Part shown: positions 27,985 to 34,932 of the stretch, in pieces
How positions within the stretch are numbered: position 1 is the first letter of the stretch
Layout of the letters: each line of letters starts with the position of its first letter
Source of the DNA: Paenibacillus mendelii
GTDB taxonomy: Bacteria > Bacillota > Bacilli > Paenibacillales > Paenibacillaceae
Direction of reading: 5' to 3'
Assembly: GCF_024498075.1 (NCBI RefSeq)
Contig: NZ_JANHOF010000011.1
Coordinates: 155,863 to 219,862, forward strand
DNA: 64,000 nucleotides
Made by a program: the position numbers and the translations under genes
The notes under the pieces: generated by a model
What the model was told of the DNA's origin: nothing
Seen by the model: the letters and a program-made list of their open reading frames with translations, nothing else
The model's database searches: none

Positions 27985-28036
27985 GACACCATGTGGTGTC
28001 GATTTGATTATAGGACACCGTTCGGTGTCGTGTCAA
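27985..28036 (-). promoter_or_regulatory. Sigma-A promoter with two 16-bp palindromic operators
   Basis: Minus strand: TTGACA (28036-28031), 18-base spacer, TATAAT (28012-28007). GACACCGAACGGTGTC fills the spacer (28014-28029) and GACACCACATGGTGTC lies just past the -10 (27985-28000), 29 bp apart. This placement predicts strong repression of the DoxX operon. The 6-bp arms with 4-base centre look like a TetR- or ArsR-type dimer site. Confidence 0.75.
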
Positions 28037-28176
28037 CAACATTTTAAACTCAACGTGTTCAATAGCCTCAGTACGATAAATACCGAAGCTTATGATCATG
28101 GCTAAGTTTTGTTGCGTGTCAGGACTGCATGTTTAATGTCACTCGGTTCTAGATAACTGCCCTTACTTTAATGAGA

Positions 28177-28207
28177 AAAGGCAGCCAATCATCGGCCGGC
28201 TGCCTTT
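28177..28207. terminator. Hairpin between the DoxX promoter region and the MBL relic
   Basis: AAAGGCAGCC pairs with GGCTGCCTTT; short T-runs on both strands. A second hairpin with long A/T runs (28232-28265) overlaps the end of the MBL relic. Confidence 0.6.
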
Positions 28208-28229
28208 GGGTACGTTCCCCAATGTATCT

Positions 28230-28640
28230 CTAAAAAAACAGCACCAAAATGCCGCTGTTTTTTTTCTTCCACCAAGTAACATTTTCATATACCAGAGATT
28301 CAAATGAAGGTATTCTTAGTGACTCCCCAATTGAGGGAGTAACGATTTTCACTTGCGCTTCCTTAGCCGCTCTCGTCACACGTTCGATTGGCTCTTTCCA
28401 ATCATGCAGGGCTAACATAAATCCTGCCCAATGGATGGGAAGCAACAATTTCCCCTTCACATCCAGATGAGCCTGGATTGTCTCCTCAGGCATCATATGA
28501 ATATTAGCCCAACGCTTGTCGTATTGACCGCATTCCATGAGTGTCAAATCAAATGGGCCGTATTTTCGCCAATCTCTTGAAAATGCGGACCATACCCACT
28601 ATCACCGCTAAAATACACTCGGCTCTTGTTACTAATAATG
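28230..28640 (-). pseudogene. Metallo-beta-lactamase-fold hydrolase, 3' fragment
   Basis: One frame gives SRVYFSGDSGYGPHFQEIGE, the second LTLMECGQYDKRWANIHMMPEETIQAHLDVKGKLLLPIHWAGFMLALHDW. These are the last metal-binding motifs (GDSGY, PIHW) of UlaG/NAPE-PLD-like enzymes, joined by a one-base shift near 28555. The N-terminal half with HxHxDH is absent. The end runs into a poly-A/T hairpin. Confidence 0.8.
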
Positions 28641-28689
28641 ACTCATGAGGAGCAATAAAGTCGAATCCCGGTCAAACAGACTGCGTCCT

Positions 28690-28975
28690 GAAAAGTGCCT
28701 CGCCGAATTACGCCGACGCGGACTTAGCGTACGATGCGGCGGAATTACTACCCCGACTTTACCGTCAAAAGTTGTGGACACGGTATGAAATCGATGAACT
28801 CCGACGACCGCGCCATAATCCGTGGCTGTACGTGCACGTAATTCCGGTCCTCGCCGGTTACAATTGTATTCGCAACGTTAAAGATCGTCTTTTTATGTGC
28901 AGCCGGTACCGCTAATTCGATAATGCCCACTGGCTATCCGTTAATATGAGCTAACCACACGAATTGATCCTATGG
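28690..28975 (-). pseudogene. Fragment resembling the C-terminus of an ATP-dependent DNA ligase
   Basis: QFVWLAHING, an in-frame TAG, then PVGIIELAVPAAHKKTIFNVA and IVTGEDRNYVHVQPRIMAR resemble the OB-domain end of LigD-type ligases found in Paenibacillus. Frame lost afterwards. Judged from memory over ~50 residues. Confidence 0.4.
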
Positions 28976-28988
28976 CAGCAGGTGGCGG

Positions 28989-29549
28989 CTATGTCCCAAT
29001 GCGTTTCCCTAGTGACGTCGGCAATTGGTCGAGGCTGTTCATGTTCTTTTCCTGCCAGTAACTGTGCAGACCTTCTTCACCTTTTTGATCCGCCCACCGC
29101 TGGAGCGTGTCCCTCTCCTTCTCGTACGACATGAACGGCACCGAATAGCCGCAGGACGTCTGGACTTTATGTATATCGACCGCAATAATCTGCCGGACTC
29201 CGGGCAGCGGATCGAACATTCCATACAACCGCTCCCACTCACTGTCCTCCGGGAGAACTACCGTTCCGGTTCCGTACAGGCGCAGGATATTCGGCGGCCC
29301 CTGGAATGCGCAGAACATGATCGTTATTCGACCGTTCTCTTCGAGATGGGCACTGGTCTCATTGCCGCTCCCGGTCAAATCCAAATATGCGACCTGACGC
29401 TCGGATAAAATCCGGAACGTATCATATCCCTTCGGCGACAGATTGACATGCCCATCTCGCGACATGGGCGCCGTTCCGACAAAGAACAGGTGCTGCTTTC
29501 GGATAAAGGCCGTGTGCTCGGGGAGCATGGCCGGATATTGTTTTCCCAT
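28989..29549 (-). CDS. Pyridoxamine-5'-phosphate-oxidase-family flavin protein
   Basis: 186 residues, starting at ATG 29549 behind TTGGAGGGA. Split-barrel FMN-binding fold: HLFFVGTAPMSRDGHVNLSPKGYDTFRIL, VAYLDLTGSGNETSAHLEENGRITIMFCAF, PNILRLYGTG, then a C-terminal extension with SCGYSVPFMSYEKERD that is typical of the subgroup annotated as PPOX-class F420/FMN-dependent oxidoreductases. Substrate unknown; stands alone. Confidence 0.85.
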   Translation of the reverse strand: MGKQYPAMLPEHTAFIRKQHLFFVGTAPMSRDGHVNLSPKGYDTFRILSERQVAYLDLTGSGNETSAHLEENGRITIMFCAFQGPPNILRLYGTGTVVLPEDSEWERLYGMFDPLPGVRQIIAVDIHKVQTSCGYSVPFMSYEKERDTLQRWADQKGEEGLHSYWQEKNMNSLDQLPTSLGKRIGT

Positions 29550-29906
29550 TCGAATCCCTCCAATGAACTTGTATTTGGCTCAATTCACGCGTGAACACCG
29601 CCTCGGCCGGCACTAAGGCATTCGGGGCGGATCGCTTGCTTCCGCCGAGATCTCGCGCTTGGCTAAAAGCCGTATTTTATGCGTTGTCAAAGTCTCTTCA
29701 TGTTCTTGTCGTCTTAGTTTAGTCATAATCGTTTAAACAAAAAAGCCGCTAATAGCAGCGACAAAACTCGATATCTAATATTCGTCCATCAACAACATCT
29801 TGTCTTTATTGAGTTATCGTTTCCCTTAGTGAAATGACCTCAACTCGCATCTGTGATACGGTTCGCCTTTCCCCTAACGGCCACGGAGCCGCCCTTTTTT
29901 TACGGT
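29550..29906. other. Intergenic region of 357 bp
   Basis: No open gene. Contains GTTCTTGTC at 29702 (part of the dispersed repeat motif) and a short imperfect hairpin GCCGCTAATAGCAGC at 29742-29758. Otherwise nothing recognised. Confidence 0.5.
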
Positions 29907-30272
29907 TTACCGTTTACTTTCATGAATGACAGTAGTGTTGTTCATATATTCGATATGGTGGAACCCCCACCCGCACATGTCGGTCAAAATAGAACATAGT
30001 GTTCTTCCATGGTCAGATAGCGAATATTCGACTTTTGGAGGGATCGTCTGAAAAACTTTCCGAACGATGAGTTCATCCCGCTCCAACTCACGGAGCTGAT
30101 TGGTAAGCATACCTTGTGTAACATTGGGGAGCAAGCGTCTCATTTCACCGAACCGTTTGGTTCCCTCCTTCATCAAAATAAATAATATCAAGGGTTTCCA
30201 TTTCCCCCCTATGACTTGCAATGTGGTCAATATCCCTTGTCTTCGATACGATTGGTTTACACCCGCATCCAT
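29907..30272 (-). CDS. HxlR-family transcriptional regulator (copy 1)
   Basis: 121 residues, winged helix: TTLQVIGGKWKPLILFILMKEGTKRFGEMRRLLPNVTQGMLTNQLRELERDELIVRKVFQTIPPKVEYSLSDHGRTL. The only cysteines are C-terminal (TLCSILTDMCGW), not the N-terminal redox Cys of YodB/HypR types. Divergent from the oxidoreductase at 30525, the usual layout for HxlR regulators of quinone/aldehyde stress genes. Confidence 0.9.
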   Translation of the reverse strand: MDAGVNQSYRRQGILTTLQVIGGKWKPLILFILMKEGTKRFGEMRRLLPNVTQGMLTNQLRELERDELIVRKVFQTIPPKVEYSLSDHGRTLCSILTDMCGWGFHHIEYMNNTTVIHESKR

Positions 30273-30427
30273 GAGTTCAACTCCTGACTACGCAATATCC
30301 GAATCTCTTACTCCAATTTACCAAAGTATAGCGAATTTCAACAGTACTATTTATTATCGTACTTAGTATGGTGAAACGTACTACCCCGCTACAATGAATC
30401 AGCCTTTATCGTACGTTTTTCCAGACT

Positions 30428-30450
30428 AAGTATGAATAAAAAGCGTACTT
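30428..30450. promoter_or_regulatory. Candidate HxlR operator
   Basis: AAGTATG-N9-CGTACTT, arms matching 6 of 7, 75 bases before the oxidoreductase start. Related TACTTAGTA and CGTACT elements lie at 30359-30385. Resembles the TACT-N-AGTA boxes of YodB-type regulators. Confidence 0.5.
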
Positions 30451-30524
30451 TTCAAAAATTTAATTCGACTCAATAATTGGAGGTGTAACTAACCTAACTT
30501 GATAAATTCTAGGAGGATCATGAA

Positions 30525-31067
30525 ATGAACATTATGGTGATCGTCGCCCATCCGAATCTAGAGACATCCCGGGCTAATCGAGCTTTCATGCTTGAGATTA
30601 GTAATCATGCAAACATCGATGTCCGAGACCTGTATCGAGAGTATCCGAATTGGAATATTGACGTGGATAAGGAGCAGCAATTGCTCTTAGCCTATGATCG
30701 GATAGTTTTTCAATTTCCGTTTTACTGGTATAGCTGTCCGTCACTATTAAAAAAATGGTTCGATGATGTATTTACTTATGGCTGGGCCTTTGGACCGGAA
30801 GGTTATTATTTGAAAGGTAAAGAGTTTATCCTTGCAACAACAACGGGAGGTCCGGAAAATTGCTATCGAGCGGGCGGAGACAATTGGTTCACGATCAGTG
30901 AATTTTTAAAACCTATCCAAAGAACGATTACCAAATGTAATGGAATTTATCTTCCTGCTTTTGTTACCTATGATGCTGCTTCTCTAGGTAACGATACCTA
31001 TCTCTCCCAAGAAGCTAAAAGATATGTCGAACATATCCATGCTTCTTCGAGCTTGCTCGTCCATTGA
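30525..31067 (+). CDS. NAD(P)H quinone-reductase-like flavodoxin-fold protein (copy 1)
   Basis: 180 residues, KefF/MdaB-type: FMN-binding start NIMVIVAHPNLETSRANRAF, DRIVFQFPFYWYSCPSLLKKWFDDVFTYGWAFG (active-site region), and LATTTGGPENCYRAGG. AGGAGG is 7 bases before ATG 30525. Reduces quinones or related electrophiles with NAD(P)H in known relatives. Paralogue at 42852-43409. Confidence 0.92.
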   Translation: MNIMVIVAHPNLETSRANRAFMLEISNHANIDVRDLYREYPNWNIDVDKEQQLLLAYDRIVFQFPFYWYSCPSLLKKWFDDVFTYGWAFGPEGYYLKGKEFILATTTGGPENCYRAGGDNWFTISEFLKPIQRTITKCNGIYLPAFVTYDAASLGNDTYLSQEAKRYVEHIHASSSLLVH

Positions 31068-31079
31068 TTGGGGTGTCCG

Positions 31080-31157
31080 ATGAAATTTAGACTAGGGGCT
31101 GCGGCGGATGTGGTGAGAATCTTGATTATCGTTATCTTGCTCTTGATCTTGCTGTAA
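31080..31157 (+). CDS. Small 25-residue hydrophobic peptide
   Basis: MKFRLGAAADVV then a 13-residue all-hydrophobic tail (RILIIVILLLILL). GGGGTG five bases before the ATG and only 12 bases after the oxidoreductase stop, so probably co-transcribed. Looks like a one-helix membrane peptide similar in style to short YjcZ-type spore proteins, without a firm match. Confidence 0.45.
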   Translation: MKFRLGAAADVVRILIIVILLLILL

Positions 31158-31170
31158 ATGAAAGCTTCGC

Positions 31171-31503
31171 CTACAATTTAATCAACACTTCCGTGCCGTC
31201 CTGAGCCTGGACATCGACCAGAACCGTCCCTTTGCAACGTTGCAACTCCTTGATGATCTGCCTGATCGCTTGCTTCGTGCTTCGGTTTTCGAGAATCGAC
31301 AGCATCAGTTCAATCCCGAACCGGCTGCTGTCCGAATCGTAATCATGCTTCTGGCTCGAGTGCCCACCCGCATGTCCGCCGTGCTTGTTCAGCCAGTCCT
31401 TCACTATGCGCTGGATTAAATTGGAAGTCATGATACCGCTCCCCATGCGCGATACGGCATAAGGGTCCGGAATCGTAAAAGCGTGCTCTTTTCTCTTAAC
31501 CAT
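31171..31503 (-). CDS. Hypothetical protein, possibly spore-related
   Basis: About 110 residues from ATG 31503 (MVKRKEHAFTIPDPYAV; an ATG at 31521 is also possible, neither has a strong ribosome binding site). A middle GGHAGGHSSQKHDYDSDSS linker is His/Gly-rich, followed by a helical C-terminal domain (FGIELMLSILENRSTKQAIRQIIKELQRCKGTVLVDVQAQDGTEVLIKL). I do not recognise a family. Convergent with the small peptide gene. Confidence 0.55.
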   Translation of the reverse strand: MVKRKEHAFTIPDPYAVSRMGSGIMTSNLIQRIVKDWLNKHGGHAGGHSSQKHDYDSDSSRFGIELMLSILENRSTKQAIRQIIKELQRCKGTVLVDVQAQDGTEVLIKL

Positions 31504-31521
31504 GAAACATCCCATCATCAC

Positions 31522-31869
31522 ACAGTGTCCCGTATGTGACCATCCGCTGTAGAAATGCTTAGAATCAACAAATTTAATTTATCAATTGATTATATTAATT
31601 TCGCGGGTTATAACCCTTATTATTTAAAGTGCTCTATTGAAAAAAAGAAAGCCTTCACGAATCCATCGGGATGGAGCCCAGTTTCAACCTGGTCCATCCC
31701 TATCGACTCGATGAGACTCTGTTCATTCTGGTCTGCTTTATAATGCCAATACATCATACATGATCGATTCATTAACCTAACTTGATCAGAGAGTTCATCA
31801 ATTGTTGCACCATCGGTATATTGTTGACGATGATAAAAATCTCAAGAACTTACGATTTTCGTGACCGAC
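31522..31869. other. Intergenic region with a small minus-strand ORF relic
   Basis: A minus-strand frame around 31628-31800 reads DELSDQVRLMNRSCMMYWHYKADQNEQSLIESIGMDQ..., about 60 residues ending at TAA, without a ribosome binding site or recognised family. Otherwise nothing. Confidence 0.35.
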
Positions 31870-32568
31870 TCAATCTGGTTTAATCTTTCTCCGTTTGATT
31901 GAAGACAGGACATCATCATTCAATGCTGCAGGCAAATCACAGTTAGAACCTAACCAAAAGTCACCATAGCGCTCCATGACCAGTATGTCCCCGCTCTGGT
32001 AAAATGTATGAGTAGGCCCCTCTTCTTTGGGGCTAATATAGTACCCCTTTGTCCACACATCTTCCATCGGCTTATCAAATAACATCTGTATATGATCTAG
32101 TTTTCCTTCTATTAGATAAAGATGTTTGCAGCCAAAAACAACCTCCTGTAAACAAAAACTTTTCAGAAAATGATATAAAGAGTCATTAACGATGAGATAT
32201 CCCTCTGCATTGTCATCCCATAGCAAGCGCTCATCGCAGTAGACAGGAGAATCGTTGTTGCCTGCCTCCACTTGGCAAGTCCAGTTTGCTTGATTTTCCT
32301 CAAGAAACGTAACCTTATCCCCATCCTTCTTCAGTCGCTCCACCGAATAAAGACAATCCTGCTGTTGAAATATCTCTGGAGAGTTCTCGAGGTGATCGTC
32401 CGAACCATCTTTCCAGCGTCCTGCAAACGCATATAATTCATGCAACGCTTTTGGCAGATATGCTGGTATCTCGTCCACTGGCACACCGTAGGAGCTATCG
32501 TACCTTCCGTACCAGTTGATTAGAAAATCCTTTAGATCGTCCAGTTGATCGGTATCTTTCAACAGCAT
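31870..32568 (-). CDS. SMI1/KNR4 (SUKH)-like protein
   Basis: 232 residues; GGAGGG precedes ATG 32568. LPKALHELYAFAGRW, DCLYSVERLKKDGDKVTFLEENQANWTCQVE and SPVYCDERLLWDD follow the SUKH pattern (LP..L..fy...G, then E.L, v.F..ENQ..w, P.y). SUKH proteins are common immunity proteins against polymorphic nuclease toxins but also occur alone. Next to a DUF4304 gene and a divergent YwqK-like gene. Confidence 0.65.
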   Translation of the reverse strand: MLLKDTDQLDDLKDFLINWYGRYDSSYGVPVDEIPAYLPKALHELYAFAGRWKDGSDDHLENSPEIFQQQDCLYSVERLKKDGDKVTFLEENQANWTCQVEAGNNDSPVYCDERLLWDDNAEGYLIVNDSLYHFLKSFCLQEVVFGCKHLYLIEGKLDHIQMLFDKPMEDVWTKGYYISPKEEGPTHTFYQSGDILVMERYGDFWLGSNCDLPAALNDDVLSSIKRRKIKPD

Positions 32569-32640
32569 TGTAATCCCTCCTGCTAAACTTTCAGTTTTTT
32601 TGCCACCACATCATTTCTCACTTACGTTCATTATGCTGAC

Positions 32641-33252
32641 TTATTGCTTATCAAATTCCACTCCGTATTTATTGAAGATGGCACTGTATTTATTTTCGAA
32701 TATGGTCCATCGCTTTTCTGTTCCGTACTTTTCCCGCAAAGCCTTCAAATAATGATTAGCCGCTGCTACATCATTGGATTGTAATAGCAAATGAAAGCTC
32801 TCTTCGCCCAGATGTAAATATGGGCCTGAAGTGTAATAATCAACAAGGGATCTGGCACTGATCATAGTATCATAGAAGTGAATAACCTCTTCTAATCCAT
32901 TTAGCAGCGTTTTTCTTAAATCATCCATATTCGTATCAGGAGTGATTGAAAATCGATCTGGAACAGACTGGGCAATTTCCCCAATTCTTGCTCTGAAGTG
33001 ACACTCCGCTTCTTGGGGTGCTGTCAGAATCTCTCTCGATTGTATCTGGGCCAACTCCGCTGCATAAATACCGCAGTTCACATAAAACATTACATTGTCC
33101 GCTGCATTGCCTGAGGATTTCTGGAAATTGAACATATAGATGAGGCTTTCTGTTATCGTATAGAAATTCAAACTCTTCTTTGTGAAGCCACGCTTAGAAA
33201 GGAACGGCTTTACATCCTGCTTAATCATTTCGTTAAAGAGCTGCTGCATCAT
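32641..33252 (-). CDS. DUF4304-domain protein
   Basis: About 203 residues from ATG 33252 (AGGAGGG upstream). Opening MMQQLFNEMIKQDVKPFLSKRGFTKKSLNFYTITESLIYMFNFQKSS is characteristic of DUF4304 proteins, which often sit in toxin-immunity neighbourhoods. C-terminal ~100 residues are helical (YLHLGEESFHLLLQSNDVAAANHYLKALREKYG). Function unknown; same strand as the SUKH-like gene 72 bases downstream. Confidence 0.8.
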   Translation of the reverse strand: MMQQLFNEMIKQDVKPFLSKRGFTKKSLNFYTITESLIYMFNFQKSSGNAADNVMFYVNCGIYAAELAQIQSREILTAPQEAECHFRARIGEIAQSVPDRFSITPDTNMDDLRKTLLNGLEEVIHFYDTMISARSLVDYYTSGPYLHLGEESFHLLLQSNDVAAANHYLKALREKYGTEKRWTIFENKYSAIFNKYGVEFDKQ

Positions 33253-33407
33253 GATCCCTCCTATTATTTTGTCCATATTATAACATTTATCCGCTAGCTT
33301 TCTCACTATCCTCCCGTTCGTATTAACATATTCAAAGACTATTGGTGAAAAATCATAATTATTGAAATGTGATATAATTAACAAAAACTGATTATCGGAG
33401 GCAAGTC

Positions 33408-33686
33408 ATGGAAAATGAAAAATGTGATTTGATACACCCAAACGGTGTCAAGGAAAAGAAGCTGGAAGTTATTGATGGCTGTACGATCAAGTACCATGCA
33501 AACGGGAAAACAATATGGTCAAAGGGAAAAATGATTGATGATAAGCCAGACGGCTATTGGGAATGGTATCGTCCCGATGGAACAATAAAGCGTTCAGGTT
33601 ATTTTGACATGGGCGAGCCTACTGGTGAATGGGTCACCTATGACAGCCAAGGCAATAAACACAAAACTACCACTCGTGATAAATAA
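33408..33686 (+). CDS. YwqK-like MORN-repeat protein (possible antitoxin)
   Basis: 92 residues with MORN-variant repeats: IKYHANGKTIWSKGKMIDDKPDGYWEWYRPDGTIKRSGYFDMGEPTGEWVTYDSQGNK. YwqK of B. subtilis is annotated as an antitoxin of the YwqJ deaminase toxin; many short relatives exist. CGGAGG 8 bases before ATG 33408. No toxin gene is recognisable beside it. Confidence 0.8.
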   Translation: MENEKCDLIHPNGVKEKKLEVIDGCTIKYHANGKTIWSKGKMIDDKPDGYWEWYRPDGTIKRSGYFDMGEPTGEWVTYDSQGNKHKTTTRDK

Positions 33687-33903
33687 TTAACTGACAGGGA
33701 AATTCTATCCCTTACCCTTTGCGGAATGTCGCACAATGCGTGACTCCATTTGCATACAAGTTCTAGTCCCCCGGAATAATCTTTATACCCAGTCTTCTTT
33801 TTCACTGCTTCTTATTTATCCTTATGTTCCAATAAGGCACCCATCGTTAAAGCTGGTTGAGTGTTTGGTCTAATAGCCATACCTCGACAAACCGTTCCGG
33901 GAG

Positions 33904-34821
33904 TTGAGAATCGCCTTGAAAATCGTCAAGCTCAGCATTGAACAGCCGGTCATGTTCGCGTCCGCGGGCAGCTTTACCGCCGACCGCCAGTGGATTCACC
34001 AACAGCGGACGAATAACAGCTTCGAGATTATGATTGGCATTCGAGATGCCGTCTATATGGATATCGACGGCGGCAAGTATGTGATGAGACCGAAGCAAAC
34101 GCTGATCGTTCCGCCGAATTCCCCCCATCGCGGCTATGCTTACTCCGATAAGAACTGCTCTTTTCATTGGCTTCACTTTTATTGCCAAACCGACTATGTC
34201 CTGTTGGACGAGAAAGAATTCCAGGCTGATTTGCACAGGCTGAACGCCAACACCTATTTTAACGAATTGGGCGCATACGCCTATATCCCGCTTCATTCCT
34301 CGCCTCTGGAAATGGAGCGGATTCATATTTTATTCCACCAGCTTCTCCATATTATGGAGTCCCGCTATACGACCCGACATGGGATGGATTACGCGGTCAC
34401 TTCCCTGTTGATTGAGCTGTCCGAACAGACGCTAGCCGACTATAATGCCCGCGGGGGAAACGAGGCGATTCTGGATACGGCAGACAAGAAGCTGAATAAA
34501 ATGCTGGAATGGATCCGAATCCATTCCGACAAAAACATTTCCGTGCAGGACGTGGCGCTGGAATTCAAATACAACAAGGACTACTTGACCCGCCTGTTCA
34601 AGCTGAAGACGGGAATGAACATGCAGGAATACATTCACCGTCTGAAAGTTTCGAAGGCGAAGGCAATGCTGTACCAGACCTCGCTCAGCATCAAGGAAAT
34701 CGCCTATGCTCTCGGCTTTCAGGACGAGAAATACTTCATGAAGCTGTTCAAAAAGCATGAAAACCTGACGCCCAGCGAATATCGCAGCGCCTATTACCGC
34801 ACGCATATGAACATTCGGTAA
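33904..34821 (+). CDS. AraC-family transcriptional regulator
   Basis: About 300 residues. Cupin-like N-terminus (SFEIMIGIRDAVYMDIDGGKYVMRPKQTLIVPPNSPHRGYAYSD) and C-terminal AraC domain (ISVQDVALEFKYNKDYLTRLFKLKTGMN, SIKEIAYALGFQDEKYFMKLFKKHENLTPSEYR). Start uncertain: TTG 33904 or TTG 33916, the latter about 15 bases after GGGAG. Heads the 34-42 kb carbohydrate locus and is followed on the same strand by the large gene at 34933. Confidence 0.88.
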   Translation: MRIALKIVKLSIEQPVMFASAGSFTADRQWIHQQRTNNSFEIMIGIRDAVYMDIDGGKYVMRPKQTLIVPPNSPHRGYAYSDKNCSFHWLHFYCQTDYVLLDEKEFQADLHRLNANTYFNELGAYAYIPLHSSPLEMERIHILFHQLLHIMESRYTTRHGMDYAVTSLLIELSEQTLADYNARGGNEAILDTADKKLNKMLEWIRIHSDKNISVQDVALEFKYNKDYLTRLFKLKTGMNMQEYIHRLKVSKAKAMLYQTSLSIKEIAYALGFQDEKYFMKLFKKHENLTPSEYRSAYYRTHMNIR

Positions 34822-34932
34822 AGATGGTCGGAATTGTCCACCTATTCTGTCCGGCCGCATACTGACGGGCAAACGGTTAAGGTGATATCTTGGACTCGAA
34901 CCTTAGAAATCCAAGAGAGAAGGAGATTTCCC

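Noticed and set aside
34432..34872. 146-residue minus-strand ORF
   Set aside because: Lies entirely antisense to the AraC gene, with no ribosome binding site and shadow composition.
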